Positions 18,819 to 28,467 of a stretch of DNA of 64,000 bases are shown piece by piece. Every line of letters begins with the position of its first letter. Position 1 is the stretch's first letter. The position numbers were made by a program, and so were the translations under genes. Source of the stretch: an uncultured Actinomycetes bacterium (GTDB lineage Bacteria > Actinomycetota > Actinomycetes > Nanopelagicales > Nanopelagicaceae); contig CAILJM010000006.1 in the NCBI GenBank assembly GCA_903834515.1, positions 1-64,000 on the forward strand, read 5' to 3'. The notes under the pieces are model-generated. The model was given only the letters and a program-made list of their open reading frames with translations, was not told the DNA's origin and made no database searches.

Positions 18819-19420
18819 TGTTTACAGGATTAGTCCAAGCAGTTGGCGAAGTAACTACGGTTACTCGCGGTGCAGATAGCGCCGTATTTACCTTTACCGT
18901 TGAAGATTTCTTGGGTGATACCAAAGTTGGCGATTCGATATCCGTCAATGGCGTCTGTCTTACGGCGATCTCTCTTACAGAAAATACCTTTGATGTAGAT
19001 GTAATGGTCCAAACTCTAAAATTGACATCACTTGATCATCTGGCAGTTGGATCATTCGTCAATCTAGAACTTGCAGCGAAAGTCTCGGATCGACTTGGAG
19101 GACATATCGTCCAGGGCCATGTCGATGGCGTCGGTGAAATTACTGGCATTGAGCCAGGAGAGAAATGGCAGCGAGTGGATATTTCACTTCCTGGTCACTT
19201 GATGAAGTATCTCCAGCCACAAGGTTCAATATGTGTGGATGGAACGTCGCTGACCGTTGGCGAACTCAATGATGGCGAGAATTCGGTCTCGGTCTGGCTC
19301 ATCCCGGAAACTCTCCGTAAGACCAATTTAGGGCGACTATCAGTGGAGACGCGCGTAAATATCGAGGTCGATGTGCTTGCAAAATATGTAGAACGTTTGT
19401 TGAAGCGGGGTAGTGAATGA
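18818..19420 (+). CDS. ribE: Riboflavin synthase alpha subunit
   Basis: Dismutates two molecules of 6,7-dimethyl-8-ribityllumazine into riboflavin. Two lumazine-binding repeats are visible, starting MFTGLVQAVGEV and GGHIVQGHVDGVGEI, each with a conserved SISVNGVCLT or SICVDGTSLT block. The length of 200 residues is typical. ATG 18818 overlaps the ribD stop as TAATG, and the 3' end overlaps ribBA as ATGA. Confidence 0.96.
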   Translation: MFTGLVQAVGEVTTVTRGADSAVFTFTVEDFLGDTKVGDSISVNGVCLTAISLTENTFDVDVMVQTLKLTSLDHLAVGSFVNLELAAKVSDRLGGHIVQGHVDGVGEITGIEPGEKWQRVDISLPGHLMKYLQPQGSICVDGTSLTVGELNDGENSVSVWLIPETLRKTNLGRLSVETRVNIEVDVLAKYVERLLKRGSE

Positions 19421-20613
19421 ACCTTGAAGAGGCCCTGAAAGGGTTTGCACAAGGAAAGTTCGTCATCATTACCGATGATGAGTCGCGTGAGAATGAGGGC
19501 GATCTCATGCTCCTTGCGGAAAAAGCGACGACTGAATCCCTTGGCTTTATGGTGAGATACACATCAGGTGTTATCTGCGTAGCTCTCACACAAGAGATCG
19601 CTCGAAATTTGCATCTGCCTGCAATGGTGAAGCGAAATCAGGATGAGAAAAAGACTGCATATACCGTCTCGGTCGATGTTCTCGAGGGCAACACGACAGG
19701 TATTAGCGCGCACGAGCGCGCCAATACGGTACGTAGACTCGCTAACATCGAGGCTCGGCCTTCAGACTTCATGCGCCCTGGGCACGTCTTCCCACTGATC
19801 GCTCATCGCGATCTCTTTAAGGCACGACAAGGGCATACTGAAGCCGGCGTTGTAATGGCGCAACTTGTCGGATCTCGGCCAGTTGCTGCCTTAAGTGAGA
19901 TTGTGCTCGACGATGGCTCGATGGCCCGCGGTGAAAATCTCAAGAAGTTTGCGAAAGAACATGGGATCCCCATGTTCACGATGCATGAACTCATTGAATA
20001 TGCGGAAGTGAATTTATCCGTTACTCCAATATCCAAAGACGAATACTCGTGGGCAAAGCTGCCACGTGAGGGCAAGCCGTGGGAGATTGCGATTCATACA
20101 GCTGCTGGAGGAGCCGAACATGCAATTCTGCGTTTTGGAAATCCTGGTCGGAATGAACTCATCAGACTTCATTCGGAATGTCTTACCGGCGATGCACTTG
20201 GTAGTGCGCGATGTGATTGCGGAGATCAGCTAGAGGCATCTTTCGCTGCAATTGAAGAGAACGGTTCTGGCTATGTGATCTACTTGCGCGATCACGAGGG
20301 CCGAGGAATTGGCCTACGCGAGAAGATCGAGGCTTACATTCTTCAAGACGGCGGTCTCGATACTGTTGATGCAAATATTGCGCTTGGACATGAAGCCGAT
20401 GAACGAGACTGGAACGATGCAATCGAGATCATCAATAATCTTGGGGTGGAAGAGGTCACGCTCTTGACTAATAATCCTGTGAAAGGTGATGCGTTGGCAG
20501 CGGCAGGGATGAGAGTCACGCTTCGAGAAGTTCAGACAAGTGTTCACAATGAGAATCGAGAATATTTACTCACCAAGCGCAATCGCATGTCTCACAACCT
20601 AGAGATCAAGTAA
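19417..20613 (+). CDS. ribBA: Bifunctional DHBP synthase / GTP cyclohydrolase II
   Basis: Supplies both riboflavin precursors. The N-terminal RibB domain has DDESRENEGDLMLLAEKAT and RQGHTEAGVV; it makes dihydroxybutanone phosphate from ribulose 5-phosphate. The C-terminal RibA domain has the zinc-binding HSECLTGDALGSARCDCGD and YLRDHEGRGIGL, opening the GTP ring. At 398 residues it is the standard actinobacterial fusion. It is joined to ribE by a 4-nt overlap. Confidence 0.97.
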   Translation: MNLEEALKGFAQGKFVIITDDESRENEGDLMLLAEKATTESLGFMVRYTSGVICVALTQEIARNLHLPAMVKRNQDEKKTAYTVSVDVLEGNTTGISAHERANTVRRLANIEARPSDFMRPGHVFPLIAHRDLFKARQGHTEAGVVMAQLVGSRPVAALSEIVLDDGSMARGENLKKFAKEHGIPMFTMHELIEYAEVNLSVTPISKDEYSWAKLPREGKPWEIAIHTAAGGAEHAILRFGNPGRNELIRLHSECLTGDALGSARCDCGDQLEASFAAIEENGSGYVIYLRDHEGRGIGLREKIEAYILQDGGLDTVDANIALGHEADERDWNDAIEIINNLGVEEVTLLTNNPVKGDALAAAGMRVTLREVQTSVHNENREYLLTKRNRMSHNLEIK

Positions 20614-20621
20614 GGATAGCC

Positions 20622-21068
20622 ATGGCCGGAAGTGCACCTAGCGTCAAAGTAAACCCACCTGCTGGATCGAAGGTTGCAATCATTAGCGCCTCCTGGCACC
20701 AAGATATCTGTGAAAAGCTCATCGCTGGTGCCGTTAAAGCGATGGATGAATACGGGGTTGCATACGAAATCTCCTTTGTTCCGGGCTCCTTTGAACTTCC
20801 ACTCGCCTCCCAGAAGAAACTTGATGCGGGATTTGATGCTGCGGTGATCGTGGGCTTAGTTCTCAAGGGGGAGACGCCACACTTTGATTATGTATGCCAG
20901 GGTGTTACTCAAGGCGTAATGAACGTTCAGCTTTCGCGATCAAAGCCCGTAGGTTTCGGCGTCCTCATGTGTAACGATCTTGACCAAGCCATTGCGCGAA
21001 TTGGTGGAGCGACCGCAAAAGAGGATAAGGGCTACGATGCAGGTATCGCAGCACTTGCGCTGCTCTAA
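20622..21068 (+). CDS. ribH: 6,7-dimethyl-8-ribityllumazine synthase
   Basis: Condenses the RibD product with dihydroxybutanone phosphate, forming the lumazine used by RibE. Signature segments are ISASWHQDICEKLIAGA, FVPGSFELPLASQK (phosphate and substrate site) and VLKGETPHFDYVCQGV with the catalytic His. Length is 148 residues. It lies 8 nt after ribBA and completes the four-gene operon. Confidence 0.96.
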   Translation: MAGSAPSVKVNPPAGSKVAIISASWHQDICEKLIAGAVKAMDEYGVAYEISFVPGSFELPLASQKKLDAGFDAAVIVGLVLKGETPHFDYVCQGVTQGVMNVQLSRSKPVGFGVLMCNDLDQAIARIGGATAKEDKGYDAGIAALALL

Positions 21069-21082
21069 CTAGAGGATCACCT

Positions 21083-22555
21083 ATGAAGCGCGTACTTGTG
21101 ACTGGGGCTTCGGGTTATGTCGGAGGCAGACTCATCCAGGAGCTCTTAGTCAAAGAGCTCTCGATTCGTGTCATGGTGCGAGATTCTAGAAAAATTTCGG
21201 GGCAGAGTTGGTTCAGTAAGGTTGACGTTGCGCAAGCAAGTGCTGAAAATCCCGCAGAGTTAGACCTTGCGCTCAAAGGTATCGATACCGCTTTCTACCT
21301 CATTCACTCCATCAATACCGGGGCACATTTTGATGAGACCGAAGCCCGTATTGCTCAGAATTTTGCAGAAGCGGCCGAACGCCAAGGTGTAAAACAGATT
21401 GTTTATCTCGGTGGCATAGCAAATGACACTCAGATTAGTAAGCACCTGCAATCACGTAAGCAGACAGGTCTCTCGCTCGCCTCAACATCAGTTCCAGTAA
21501 TGGAGATTCGAGCTGGAATCATTATCGGTTCTGGATCGGCAAGTTTTGAAATGTTGCGCCATCTCACGCACCGCCTACCTATCATGACGACTCCAAAGTG
21601 GGTACGAAATCGAACCCAGCCAATAGCGATTCGGGATGTTCTCTGGTACCTCGTCCAAGCTGCGACATTGAAAGAAGAAGTCTTAGGCATATTCGACATC
21701 GGTGGTCCAGAAATTCTTACCTACGAAGAGATGATGCAGACCTTTGCAAAGATTTCGGGCCTTCGTCAGCGTTGGATTGTAAAAATTCCAGTCTTATCAC
21801 CTGCCCTCTCATCGCTCTGGATTGGCCTAGTTACCCCCGTTCCTACCTCGATTGCTAAACCCCTCGTTAATTCACTCATCAGCGAAGTTGTTGCCGATCC
21901 AAAGCGATCAATTGATGCGGTCATACCTAAACCATCTCATGGACTTATTCCACTGGCAACTGCAATCGAATTAGCCCTTACAAAGATCTCAGCAAACGAT
22001 GTGGCAACTCGATGGTCTGACGCTAACTCACCAACTGCCCCGTGGGCTAAAGCTCAAAGTGATCCAGAGTGGGCTGGCGAGAAGACCTTTCGAGATAGGC
22101 GCGAACGTTTAACGCACACTCCTTTGCCAGAGGTATGGGCGGCGATAGAACGTATCGGCGGCGAGCAAGGATGGTACGGAGCAGGGTTTCTTTGGTATTT
22201 GCGCGGTCTACTAGATCGCATGCTCGGGGGAGTTGGGCTGCGTCGCGGAAGGCGCGATCCATTGCATCTTCGTGTAGGTGATTCAGTCGATTTTTGGCGT
22301 GTGGAAGAAGTGATCCCCAATGAGAAGCTTCGTCTCTATGCGGAGATGATTTTGCCAGGGAAAGCGTGGCTGCAGTTTGAACTCTTTAAAGAGGGTGAGA
22401 AGACGAGGGTTGTACAAGAGGCCTCGTTTTCACCTCGGGGACTTGGTGGGCAGCTCTACTGGTTGGTGGTTTCGCCATTCCACTTCTTGATATTTCCAAC
22501 GATGCTTCGCAACATTATTAATTCGGCTACCAAGAATTCAAGTCAAAGAAAGTAA
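21083..22555 (+). CDS. SDR family oxidoreductase with C-terminal DUF2867 domain
   Basis: Residues 1-300 form an extended/atypical SDR (NmrA-like) with VLVTGASGYVGGRLIQELL and AFYLIHSINTGAHF. Residues about 320-490 form a DUF2867 domain (GGVGLRRGRRDPLHLRVGD, LRLYAEMILPGKAWLQFEL, GQLYWLVVSPFHFLIFP). The fusion is common in bacteria; its substrate is not established. It follows ribH by 14 nt and might be read with the riboflavin operon, but there is no known functional link. Confidence 0.9.
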   Translation: MKRVLVTGASGYVGGRLIQELLVKELSIRVMVRDSRKISGQSWFSKVDVAQASAENPAELDLALKGIDTAFYLIHSINTGAHFDETEARIAQNFAEAAERQGVKQIVYLGGIANDTQISKHLQSRKQTGLSLASTSVPVMEIRAGIIIGSGSASFEMLRHLTHRLPIMTTPKWVRNRTQPIAIRDVLWYLVQAATLKEEVLGIFDIGGPEILTYEEMMQTFAKISGLRQRWIVKIPVLSPALSSLWIGLVTPVPTSIAKPLVNSLISEVVADPKRSIDAVIPKPSHGLIPLATAIELALTKISANDVATRWSDANSPTAPWAKAQSDPEWAGEKTFRDRRERLTHTPLPEVWAAIERIGGEQGWYGAGFLWYLRGLLDRMLGGVGLRRGRRDPLHLRVGDSVDFWRVEEVIPNEKLRLYAEMILPGKAWLQFELFKEGEKTRVVQEASFSPRGLGGQLYWLVVSPFHFLIFPTMLRNIINSATKNSSQRK

Positions 22556-22570
22556 ATAAATAGATCGAAA

Positions 22571-23584
22571 TTAGAAGCGGCGGGCTGCGACGAACTTCTC
22601 TCGACCAAACCATGACGAGAAGGATTCAATACGTACTCGAGCGCCGGAGTGCGGGGCATCCAACATCTTTCCGTGTCCGTAATAAATTCCAACATGTGAA
22701 ATTGGTCTGCCAAAGAAGACAAGGTCACCTGGTAGGAGTTTATTAAGCGGCACTCGTTTTCCGTAACCAGCTTGGGCAGCTGCAGAATGTGGCAGAGAGA
22801 CGCCAGCGGCTTTGTATGCCTGCATCGTTAATCCAGAACAATCCCAATAGACGATTCCGGCAGCGCCGAAGCGATATCGATCCCCGAGTTGGCGAAGCGC
22901 ATAACGAATTGCAATTCCAGAACGACCACTGATCTTTAAGCTTTGTGAGGCGAGGGCGAGCGATGATTGTTGATCAGCCGCATCCTGCTGTGCCTGCAAT
23001 TTCGCAAGTGCATCACGCTGATCTTTAGTCAGCTTTGCTAAAAGTGTCTCAGCTTGAGAAAGTTTTGTTTGAGCTAGCGCCTCTTGCTTTGCGTACTTCG
23101 CCTTTGCTGCCGCTACTTGCGCCACTTGATCGTTGAGGGTGAGCGAAGTGGCATGTAAACGCTGCTCTGCAGTTGTGTAACGCGTTAATTGCAATGTTTT
23201 CTTCGCGGTAATGACGCTGAGGGTTCCTGCTGTTTGGAGATAGAGGCTTGGATCAGAGGAGAAGAGCAGAGTCATTCCTTCGCTGATTCCATTCGTCTGA
23301 TACTGCTGTCGTGCAATCTGACCAAGAGACTTCTTCAGTCCAGCCATGGAGGTGGATTGCTGTGAATCTTGCTGCTGAACCGCGCTCAGTTTTCTCGAAA
23401 GGCGGCCTAACTCGACTTGTGCTTGCTGTCCTGCCTCGGCAGCAGCGGAAGCCTCAATCTGCAGACGAGTCACTTGCGCTCTGACATCGGCGAGGGATTG
23501 AGCTGCTTGAGCAGGGGCGAGGACTGGAAGGAGCGCGCTCATAAGCGTCACAGCTCCAATGACCGCCTTGCTTCGTTTTTGCAC
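22571..23584 (-). CDS. Secreted NlpC/P60 peptidoglycan endopeptidase with coiled-coil domain
   Basis: A 337-residue exported cell-wall hydrolase. A signal peptide (residues 1-28, ending PAQAA) leads into a long Gln/Ala-rich coiled coil (about 30-215), then an NlpC/P60 domain. The catalytic Cys is in YWDCSGLTMQAYKAAG, the His in ISHVGIYYGHGKMLDAPHSG. Related RipC-like enzymes cut peptide crosslinks for daughter-cell separation and are activated through the coiled coil. The start is GTG 23584, with TAACCT 6 nt upstream (23596-23591), suggesting a leaderless transcript. Confidence 0.93.
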   Translation of the reverse strand: MQKRSKAVIGAVTLMSALLPVLAPAQAAQSLADVRAQVTRLQIEASAAAEAGQQAQVELGRLSRKLSAVQQQDSQQSTSMAGLKKSLGQIARQQYQTNGISEGMTLLFSSDPSLYLQTAGTLSVITAKKTLQLTRYTTAEQRLHATSLTLNDQVAQVAAAKAKYAKQEALAQTKLSQAETLLAKLTKDQRDALAKLQAQQDAADQQSSLALASQSLKISGRSGIAIRYALRQLGDRYRFGAAGIVYWDCSGLTMQAYKAAGVSLPHSAAAQAGYGKRVPLNKLLPGDLVFFGRPISHVGIYYGHGKMLDAPHSGARVRIESFSSWFGREKFVAARRF

Positions 23585-23645
23585 CTGGTTAGGTTAGCGG
23601 GTCACTCCAATTTCGCTCAACTAATAACGAGGTTTCACGCTCAAA

Positions 23646-24851
23646 TCACACTTCACTGAAGCCAATTTCATATTCTTTACGAGTCTCAGACAATTTAAAG
23701 GCTAGATATATTGCATAGAGAAAGAGCAGAGCAGATACTTCAAATGCAATGCGGTAGGAGAATCGATCTACCAAGAATCCAACGATCACTGGACAGGCGA
23801 TCATCCCTGCATCACCGGCCATCTGGTAGAGCGCAATAACTCTTCCACCACGTCCCCCGAAGAGATCTCCAACAACAGAGACAGGTGCAGTGCCCATGAA
23901 AGCACCGCCCAAACCAAAGAGAATCATGAGTACGAAATAAGACCATTGATGTGTAGCAGTGATCAAAACAAGTAGACCACTCGAGAGCAGAGAAGAACCA
24001 ACAAGTAATCCAAATTTGCGACCGCGAATATCGAGCAATTTTCCGGCTTTAACAAGTAAGAGCGCTTGGGCAATTGCAGAGAGCGTAAAACCAAAACCAA
24101 GCGCGGCAGTAGAAATCTGAAGTTTGCTCGTTGCGAAGAGCGGCAGAATAGATGAACGAAGCCCAAAGAGAATCCAGTTGGCGATGAAAGTGATGATGAG
24201 GGCGATTCGATATGGGAAGAGTTTGATGGCATCTCGCAGCAAGACTCTTTCATCACTACCTTGATCATTGCGAATCGATTTGCCGAGGCGTTTCTCATGT
24301 AGATAGAGAAATGCAGTGAGGGAGGCTGCAATGAGTGTGCCCGAGTAGACGAAGAATGGCGAGCGAAGGGAGATGGCTGATAGAACGCCACCGAAAGCAG
24401 GGCCTACAACGCCACCGATTAAGAACCCCGAATTGTAAATTGATTGCGCTTGAGCTCGTTGTGCATCATTAACGGATCGCATGAGCAAAGCGCTCGCCGA
24501 GACCGAGAACATTGAGGAGCCCAATCCGCCGGCGGCACGAAAGACAAGCAGTTGCCAGTAGGAATGTGCAAAGCCGCAGAGCAGAGATGAGACTGAAACC
24601 ATTGCAAGGCCAAACCCAAGTGTTAAGCGCTCACCGATCGCGTCAACAAATTTTCCAGAGATTAACCCTGAGCCAAATCGTGCAAAAGCGAAGGCAGAGA
24701 TGATGAAACCAACATGCGTCGCATTTGCGTGAAAGGTGCGTGCGAAGAGTGGAATGGCAGGAACTATGAGCCCATAGCCAATGGCAACAAAAAGCCCAAC
24801 TGCCGAAAGTACGAATACTTCCTTCGGCAGTTGGGCTCTAGTGATTTTAAT
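23646..24851 (-). CDS. MFS transporter, apparent ATT (AUU) start codon
   Basis: A 401-residue, 12-helix major facilitator protein if read from ATT 24851. From the first ATG (24602) only 318 residues remain and the first two or three helices are lost. The upstream part is clearly coding: it gives RAQLPKEVFVLSAVGLFVAI, then VPAIPLFARTF and the MFS loop motif SGKFVDAIGERLTLG. No ATG, GTG or TTG occurs in frame in that stretch. The ATT overlaps the stop of the preceding efflux gene as TAATT, mirroring TAATG junctions elsewhere here. The substrate is probably a drug or small metabolite. Confidence 0.82.
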   Translation of the reverse strand: MKITRAQLPKEVFVLSAVGLFVAIGYGLIVPAIPLFARTFHANATHVGFIISAFAFARFGSGLISGKFVDAIGERLTLGFGLAMVSVSSLLCGFAHSYWQLLVFRAAGGLGSSMFSVSASALLMRSVNDAQRAQAQSIYNSGFLIGGVVGPAFGGVLSAISLRSPFFVYSGTLIAASLTAFLYLHEKRLGKSIRNDQGSDERVLLRDAIKLFPYRIALIITFIANWILFGLRSSILPLFATSKLQISTAALGFGFTLSAIAQALLLVKAGKLLDIRGRKFGLLVGSSLLSSGLLVLITATHQWSYFVLMILFGLGGAFMGTAPVSVVGDLFGGRGGRVIALYQMAGDAGMIACPVIVGFLVDRFSYRIAFEVSALLFLYAIYLAFKLSETRKEYEIGFSEV

Positions 24852-26464
24852 TATGCGATTGCTTCCCCAGCGGCTTCGGTCTTTGCTGCATGGTGCTCAG
24901 CGCCAGATCGAAGCGGTGCTTCCTTCAGTGCGAAGGCGAAGATCAAACCGATCGCCGTCACTGGCGCTGCGGCCAAGAAGACGACATGGAATGACTGAAC
25001 GAACGCATGCATAACATTGTGTTGAAGTGTTGGCGAGAAGGTCTTCAGAATCGCAGAGTTATGCTGAAGTTGGGCGAACTTTGCCTGCACCTCAGGAGTA
25101 ACTGATGAGGGATCGGTCGCCGCCGTCTTCTTGATTGCCAATGGCAAGTAATGGGCGAGGCGACTTGAGTAAATCGATCCGAAGATCGCAACTCCGATTG
25201 TTGAGCCAACTGAACGGAAGAAGGTATTTGACGAGGTTGCAACACCCATATCCTTGAAGTCGACTGCGTTCTGAAGCGCAATAACGATCGTCTGCATTGA
25301 GAATCCGAGCCCAGCACCGATCAAAATTGCGAAGATTGAGAGACGCCAGAATGGAGTGGTCTCGTTCAGCGTTGCCATGAGGGCAATACCAATTGTCATC
25401 AAGGTTAACCCAATGATCGGATAACGCTTGTAATGGCCGTGCTTGGAGATGAGTTTTCCAGATGTGATCGACATGGAAACGATGCCGAGCATGAATGGGA
25501 TTAACTTCAATCCGGCGGTGGTTGCAGTGTTCCCCTTCACGAGCTGGAGATAGAGCGGAAGCATCACAATTGCCCCGAACATTCCCGCACCGATAATAAA
25601 TCCAAGAATCGATGTGGTCGTAAATGTGTGGTTCTTAAAGAGTCGCAGCGGAAGGATCGGTTCGGATGCTCGAGTCTCTTGGAAGAGAAAGGCGAGGATG
25701 AGAACGAGCGCTACAGCGAATGCAATGAGCGTCTTTCTTCCAGTCCATCCATTTTCTGGACCGTATACAGAGATTGCGAGGAGGAGAGCGGATACGCCCA
25801 AGACCATAAGCACTGCGCCGAGGTAATCGATCTTGTGCTTCTTAACAACTTTTGGAATATGAAGTGATGCAGTAGTGATCACGAGTGCTGCGATACCAAA
25901 AGGCAAATTGATATAGAAGATCCAACGCCAGCCAGCGACACCGAAGATCTGATGGCGATCTGAGAAGAAGCCACCAAGAAGTGGGCCAGCTACTGAAGAG
26001 AGTCCCCATACGCCACCGAAGTAACCCTGGTACTTGCCTCGATCGCGCGGGCTAACAATGTCGCCGATAATGACGAAGGTAAGAGCCATCAATCCACCAG
26101 CGCCAAGGCCCTGGATTGCTCGGAAGGCGATGAGTTGGTTCATGGACGTTGCAGCACCTGCGGCAAATGAACCGATTAGGAAGGTCACAATGGCGAATTG
26201 GAAGACCGGGCGGCGTCCGTAGAGATCAGAGATCTTGCCGTACAGCGGAGTCGATGCAGTCGATGTAAGGAGATAAGCAGTGACCACCCATGTGTAATGA
26301 GAGAGGCCGTTGAAATCTTCAACAATCTTCTTGAGCGCCGTTGAGACGATCGTCTGGTCGAGGGCGGCAAGGAGCATACCCATCATGAGACCTGAGAGAA
26401 CAAACATGATCTCTTTATGGGTCAATTGACCCTTTGCGGTTGGAGCAGCTTTTTCAGCAGACAT
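24851..26464 (-). CDS. DHA2-family (EmrB/QacA-type) drug efflux MFS transporter
   Basis: A 537-residue, 14-helix proton-coupled exporter. Helix 1 carries LMMGMLLAALDQTIVSTAL, the DHA2 motif D1; the loop motif is LYGKISDLYGRRPVF; motif C appears as GVWGLSSVAGPLLGGFF. Relatives export lipophilic drugs and dyes. ATG 26464 was preferred to a TTG/ATG seven codons upstream because AGAAGG precedes it at 6-7 nt. It is co-transcribed with the second MFS gene, whose start overlaps its stop. Confidence 0.92.
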   Translation of the reverse strand: MSAEKAAPTAKGQLTHKEIMFVLSGLMMGMLLAALDQTIVSTALKKIVEDFNGLSHYTWVVTAYLLTSTASTPLYGKISDLYGRRPVFQFAIVTFLIGSFAAGAATSMNQLIAFRAIQGLGAGGLMALTFVIIGDIVSPRDRGKYQGYFGGVWGLSSVAGPLLGGFFSDRHQIFGVAGWRWIFYINLPFGIAALVITTASLHIPKVVKKHKIDYLGAVLMVLGVSALLLAISVYGPENGWTGRKTLIAFAVALVLILAFLFQETRASEPILPLRLFKNHTFTTTSILGFIIGAGMFGAIVMLPLYLQLVKGNTATTAGLKLIPFMLGIVSMSITSGKLISKHGHYKRYPIIGLTLMTIGIALMATLNETTPFWRLSIFAILIGAGLGFSMQTIVIALQNAVDFKDMGVATSSNTFFRSVGSTIGVAIFGSIYSSRLAHYLPLAIKKTAATDPSSVTPEVQAKFAQLQHNSAILKTFSPTLQHNVMHAFVQSFHVVFLAAAPVTAIGLIFAFALKEAPLRSGAEHHAAKTEAAGEAIA

Positions 26465-26618
26465 GAGAACCCTTCTACATAACAAGTAAGTACCGTGTGA
26501 ACAGAATTCGGCTTGGCCGGATGAGGGGGATCTCCAAGAGGGCCCAAAATCTCGACGGTTGTTGAACTTTCAACCGCAGGTTACCACTCAATATTCCCTT
26601 GTGCTTGAGTTGGGGTTC

Positions 26619-26624
26619 TAGACT
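26619..26624 (+). promoter_or_regulatory. Candidate leaderless promoter -10 of the ABC exporter operon
   Basis: TAGACT ends 6 nt before ATG 26631, so the transcript would start at or next to the start codon. No convincing -35 box was seen. Confidence 0.5.
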
Positions 26625-26630
26625 GTCGAA

Positions 26631-27644
26631 ATGAAGAGTGTAATCGCCGAAAATCTTGTGAAGATATACGGAAAGGGAGACCGGCAGGTAAAGGCGCTTG
26701 ATGGACTCTCCTTGGATGTCGAGGAGGGCACCGTCCTCGGAGTGCTCGGCCCAAATGGAGCGGGCAAAACAACGACAGTTCGAGTCCTTGCTACCTTGCT
26801 CAAACCCGATTCAGGTCACGCGATGGTTGGGGGCATTGATGTCATCAAGAACCCAAAACAGGTCCGGGAAATAATTGGATTATCTGGCCAGTATGCGGCG
26901 GTCGATGAGACTCTCACGGGTTGGGATAACCTCGTCATGTTTGGTCGGCTCTATCATCTAAGTTCGACTGCGGCGAATGCGCGTGCAAAGGAATTACTTG
27001 AGCAATTCTCCCTGACTGATTCAGCAAAGCGTCCGATCAAAACTTTCTCGGGTGGCATGCGTCGTAGGTTAGACCTTGCGGCTTCACTCATCATTCGCCC
27101 GAAGGTTCTCTTTCTTGATGAACCAACGACCGGTTTGGATCCTCGCGGTCGCATGGAGATGTGGAAGGTGATTGAAGGACTCGTAGATGATGGCGTCACG
27201 CTTCTTCTCACTACGCAGTATTTGGAAGAGGCCGATCAACTTGCAGATGATATTGCGGTGATCGACCAAGGCAAAGTGATTGCTCGTGGATCGTCAGATC
27301 AACTTAAGACACAAATTGGTGGCGAGCGACTTGAGCTTGTTGTCGCGGAAGCAGATATTGCGCAAGCTAAGGAGATTGCCGATCGAGTTGGAAAGACAAC
27401 TTCTTCGGTTGATGCGGGCCTTCGCAAGATATCGACACCTGTATCTACGGGTGGAAATGCTCTCGTTGAGCTCCTGCGTGAACTCGACCTTGCAAAGATT
27501 CATCCATTAGATATTGCGCTCAAAAGACCTTCTCTCGATGACGTCTTTATGTCGCTGACGGGCCATTCGGCTGAAGCGGCTGAAGTAGCTGACGAGGAAA
27601 AACTCGATCCAAAAGCCAAGAGCAAGAAGGGAGGCCGCCCATGA
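26631..27644 (+). CDS. DrrA-type ABC exporter ATP-binding protein
   Basis: A 337-residue ABC ATPase of the daunorubicin-resistance (DrrA) subfamily. Walker A is GPNGAGKTT (about residue 42), signature FSGGMRRRLDLA, Walker B VLFLDEPTTGLD, and the H-loop region LLLTTQYLEEADQLADD. The C-terminal DrrA-specific segment ends in LDIALKRPSLDDVFMSLTGHS. It pairs with the permease that follows by a 4-nt ATGA overlap. The exported substrate may be a drug or lipid. Confidence 0.94.
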   Translation: MKSVIAENLVKIYGKGDRQVKALDGLSLDVEEGTVLGVLGPNGAGKTTTVRVLATLLKPDSGHAMVGGIDVIKNPKQVREIIGLSGQYAAVDETLTGWDNLVMFGRLYHLSSTAANARAKELLEQFSLTDSAKRPIKTFSGGMRRRLDLAASLIIRPKVLFLDEPTTGLDPRGRMEMWKVIEGLVDDGVTLLLTTQYLEEADQLADDIAVIDQGKVIARGSSDQLKTQIGGERLELVVAEADIAQAKEIADRVGKTTSSVDAGLRKISTPVSTGGNALVELLRELDLAKIHPLDIALKRPSLDDVFMSLTGHSAEAAEVADEEKLDPKAKSKKGGRP

Positions 27645-28429
27645 GAGCTGTCAGCGATTCACTCGTGATCATGAAGCGTCAGTTGCTTCAACTCACGCGG
27701 GTCCCAGAAGTCCTTATATTTAACACGATCCAGCCAGTGATGTTCGTGCTGCTCTTCCGCTATGTATTTGCGGGACTTGGGGCTGGTATCAAAGGCGGTT
27801 ACGTTCAGCTTCTCATGCCGGGAATCTTCGTTCAAACCGTCACATTTACGCTCGCGGCAACGGCACAAGGCATGGCACAAGATATGGAGAAGGGTTTGAT
27901 CGATCGATTCCGATCCCTCCCAATTTCCCGAGCTGCAGTCGTTACAGGTCGCACCTTGGGCGATGGATTGCTTAATATCGTCGTGATAGCCGTGATGGGC
28001 ACGGCGGGATTCTTGGTTGGCTGGCGACCAACATCGGGTCTTCTGAAAATTGGCCTTGGATTCTTGATGCTTCTTCTCTTTGGTTATGCGCTTAGTTGGG
28101 CAGGAATTTTCGCTGGGCTCATTGCAAAAGATGCACGAGTCGTTGCAAACATTAGTTTTCTCTTTACATTCCCGCTGACCTTTTTATCAAACGCCTTTGC
28201 CTCCACGACATCAATGCCAAAGCCACTTCAATATGTCGCCGAGTGGAATCCGGTATCGACGATGGTTGCGGCTGTCCGACAACTCTTTGGATTTCACAAT
28301 ATGTTTGGAGTGACGAAGAATTCTTTCCCTAGCACGCACCCTATTCAGACCTCATTGATCTACATGGTGCTCATTATGGGAATTTTTGTTCCGCTCAGCG
28401 TGCAGCGATATAAGAACACAAACAAGTAG
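27641..28429 (+). CDS. ABC-2 type permease (DrrB-like)
   Basis: A 262-residue membrane protein with six predicted helices, the partner of the DrrA-type ATPase. Typical ABC-2 features are the N-terminal RQLLQLTRVPEVLIFNTIQP, the MAQDMEKGLIDRFRSLPISR coupling helix, and PLTFLSNAFASTTSMPKPLQ. It provides the membrane channel for drug or lipid export. The two genes form a closed transcription unit ending before the convergent greA. Confidence 0.92.
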   Translation: MRAVSDSLVIMKRQLLQLTRVPEVLIFNTIQPVMFVLLFRYVFAGLGAGIKGGYVQLLMPGIFVQTVTFTLAATAQGMAQDMEKGLIDRFRSLPISRAAVVTGRTLGDGLLNIVVIAVMGTAGFLVGWRPTSGLLKIGLGFLMLLLFGYALSWAGIFAGLIAKDARVVANISFLFTFPLTFLSNAFASTTSMPKPLQYVAEWNPVSTMVAAVRQLFGFHNMFGVTKNSFPSTHPIQTSLIYMVLIMGIFVPLSVQRYKNTNK

Positions 28430-28467
28430 CCGACGGGTAAAGAGAACTCTGGCGAGGTTGACGCGAG

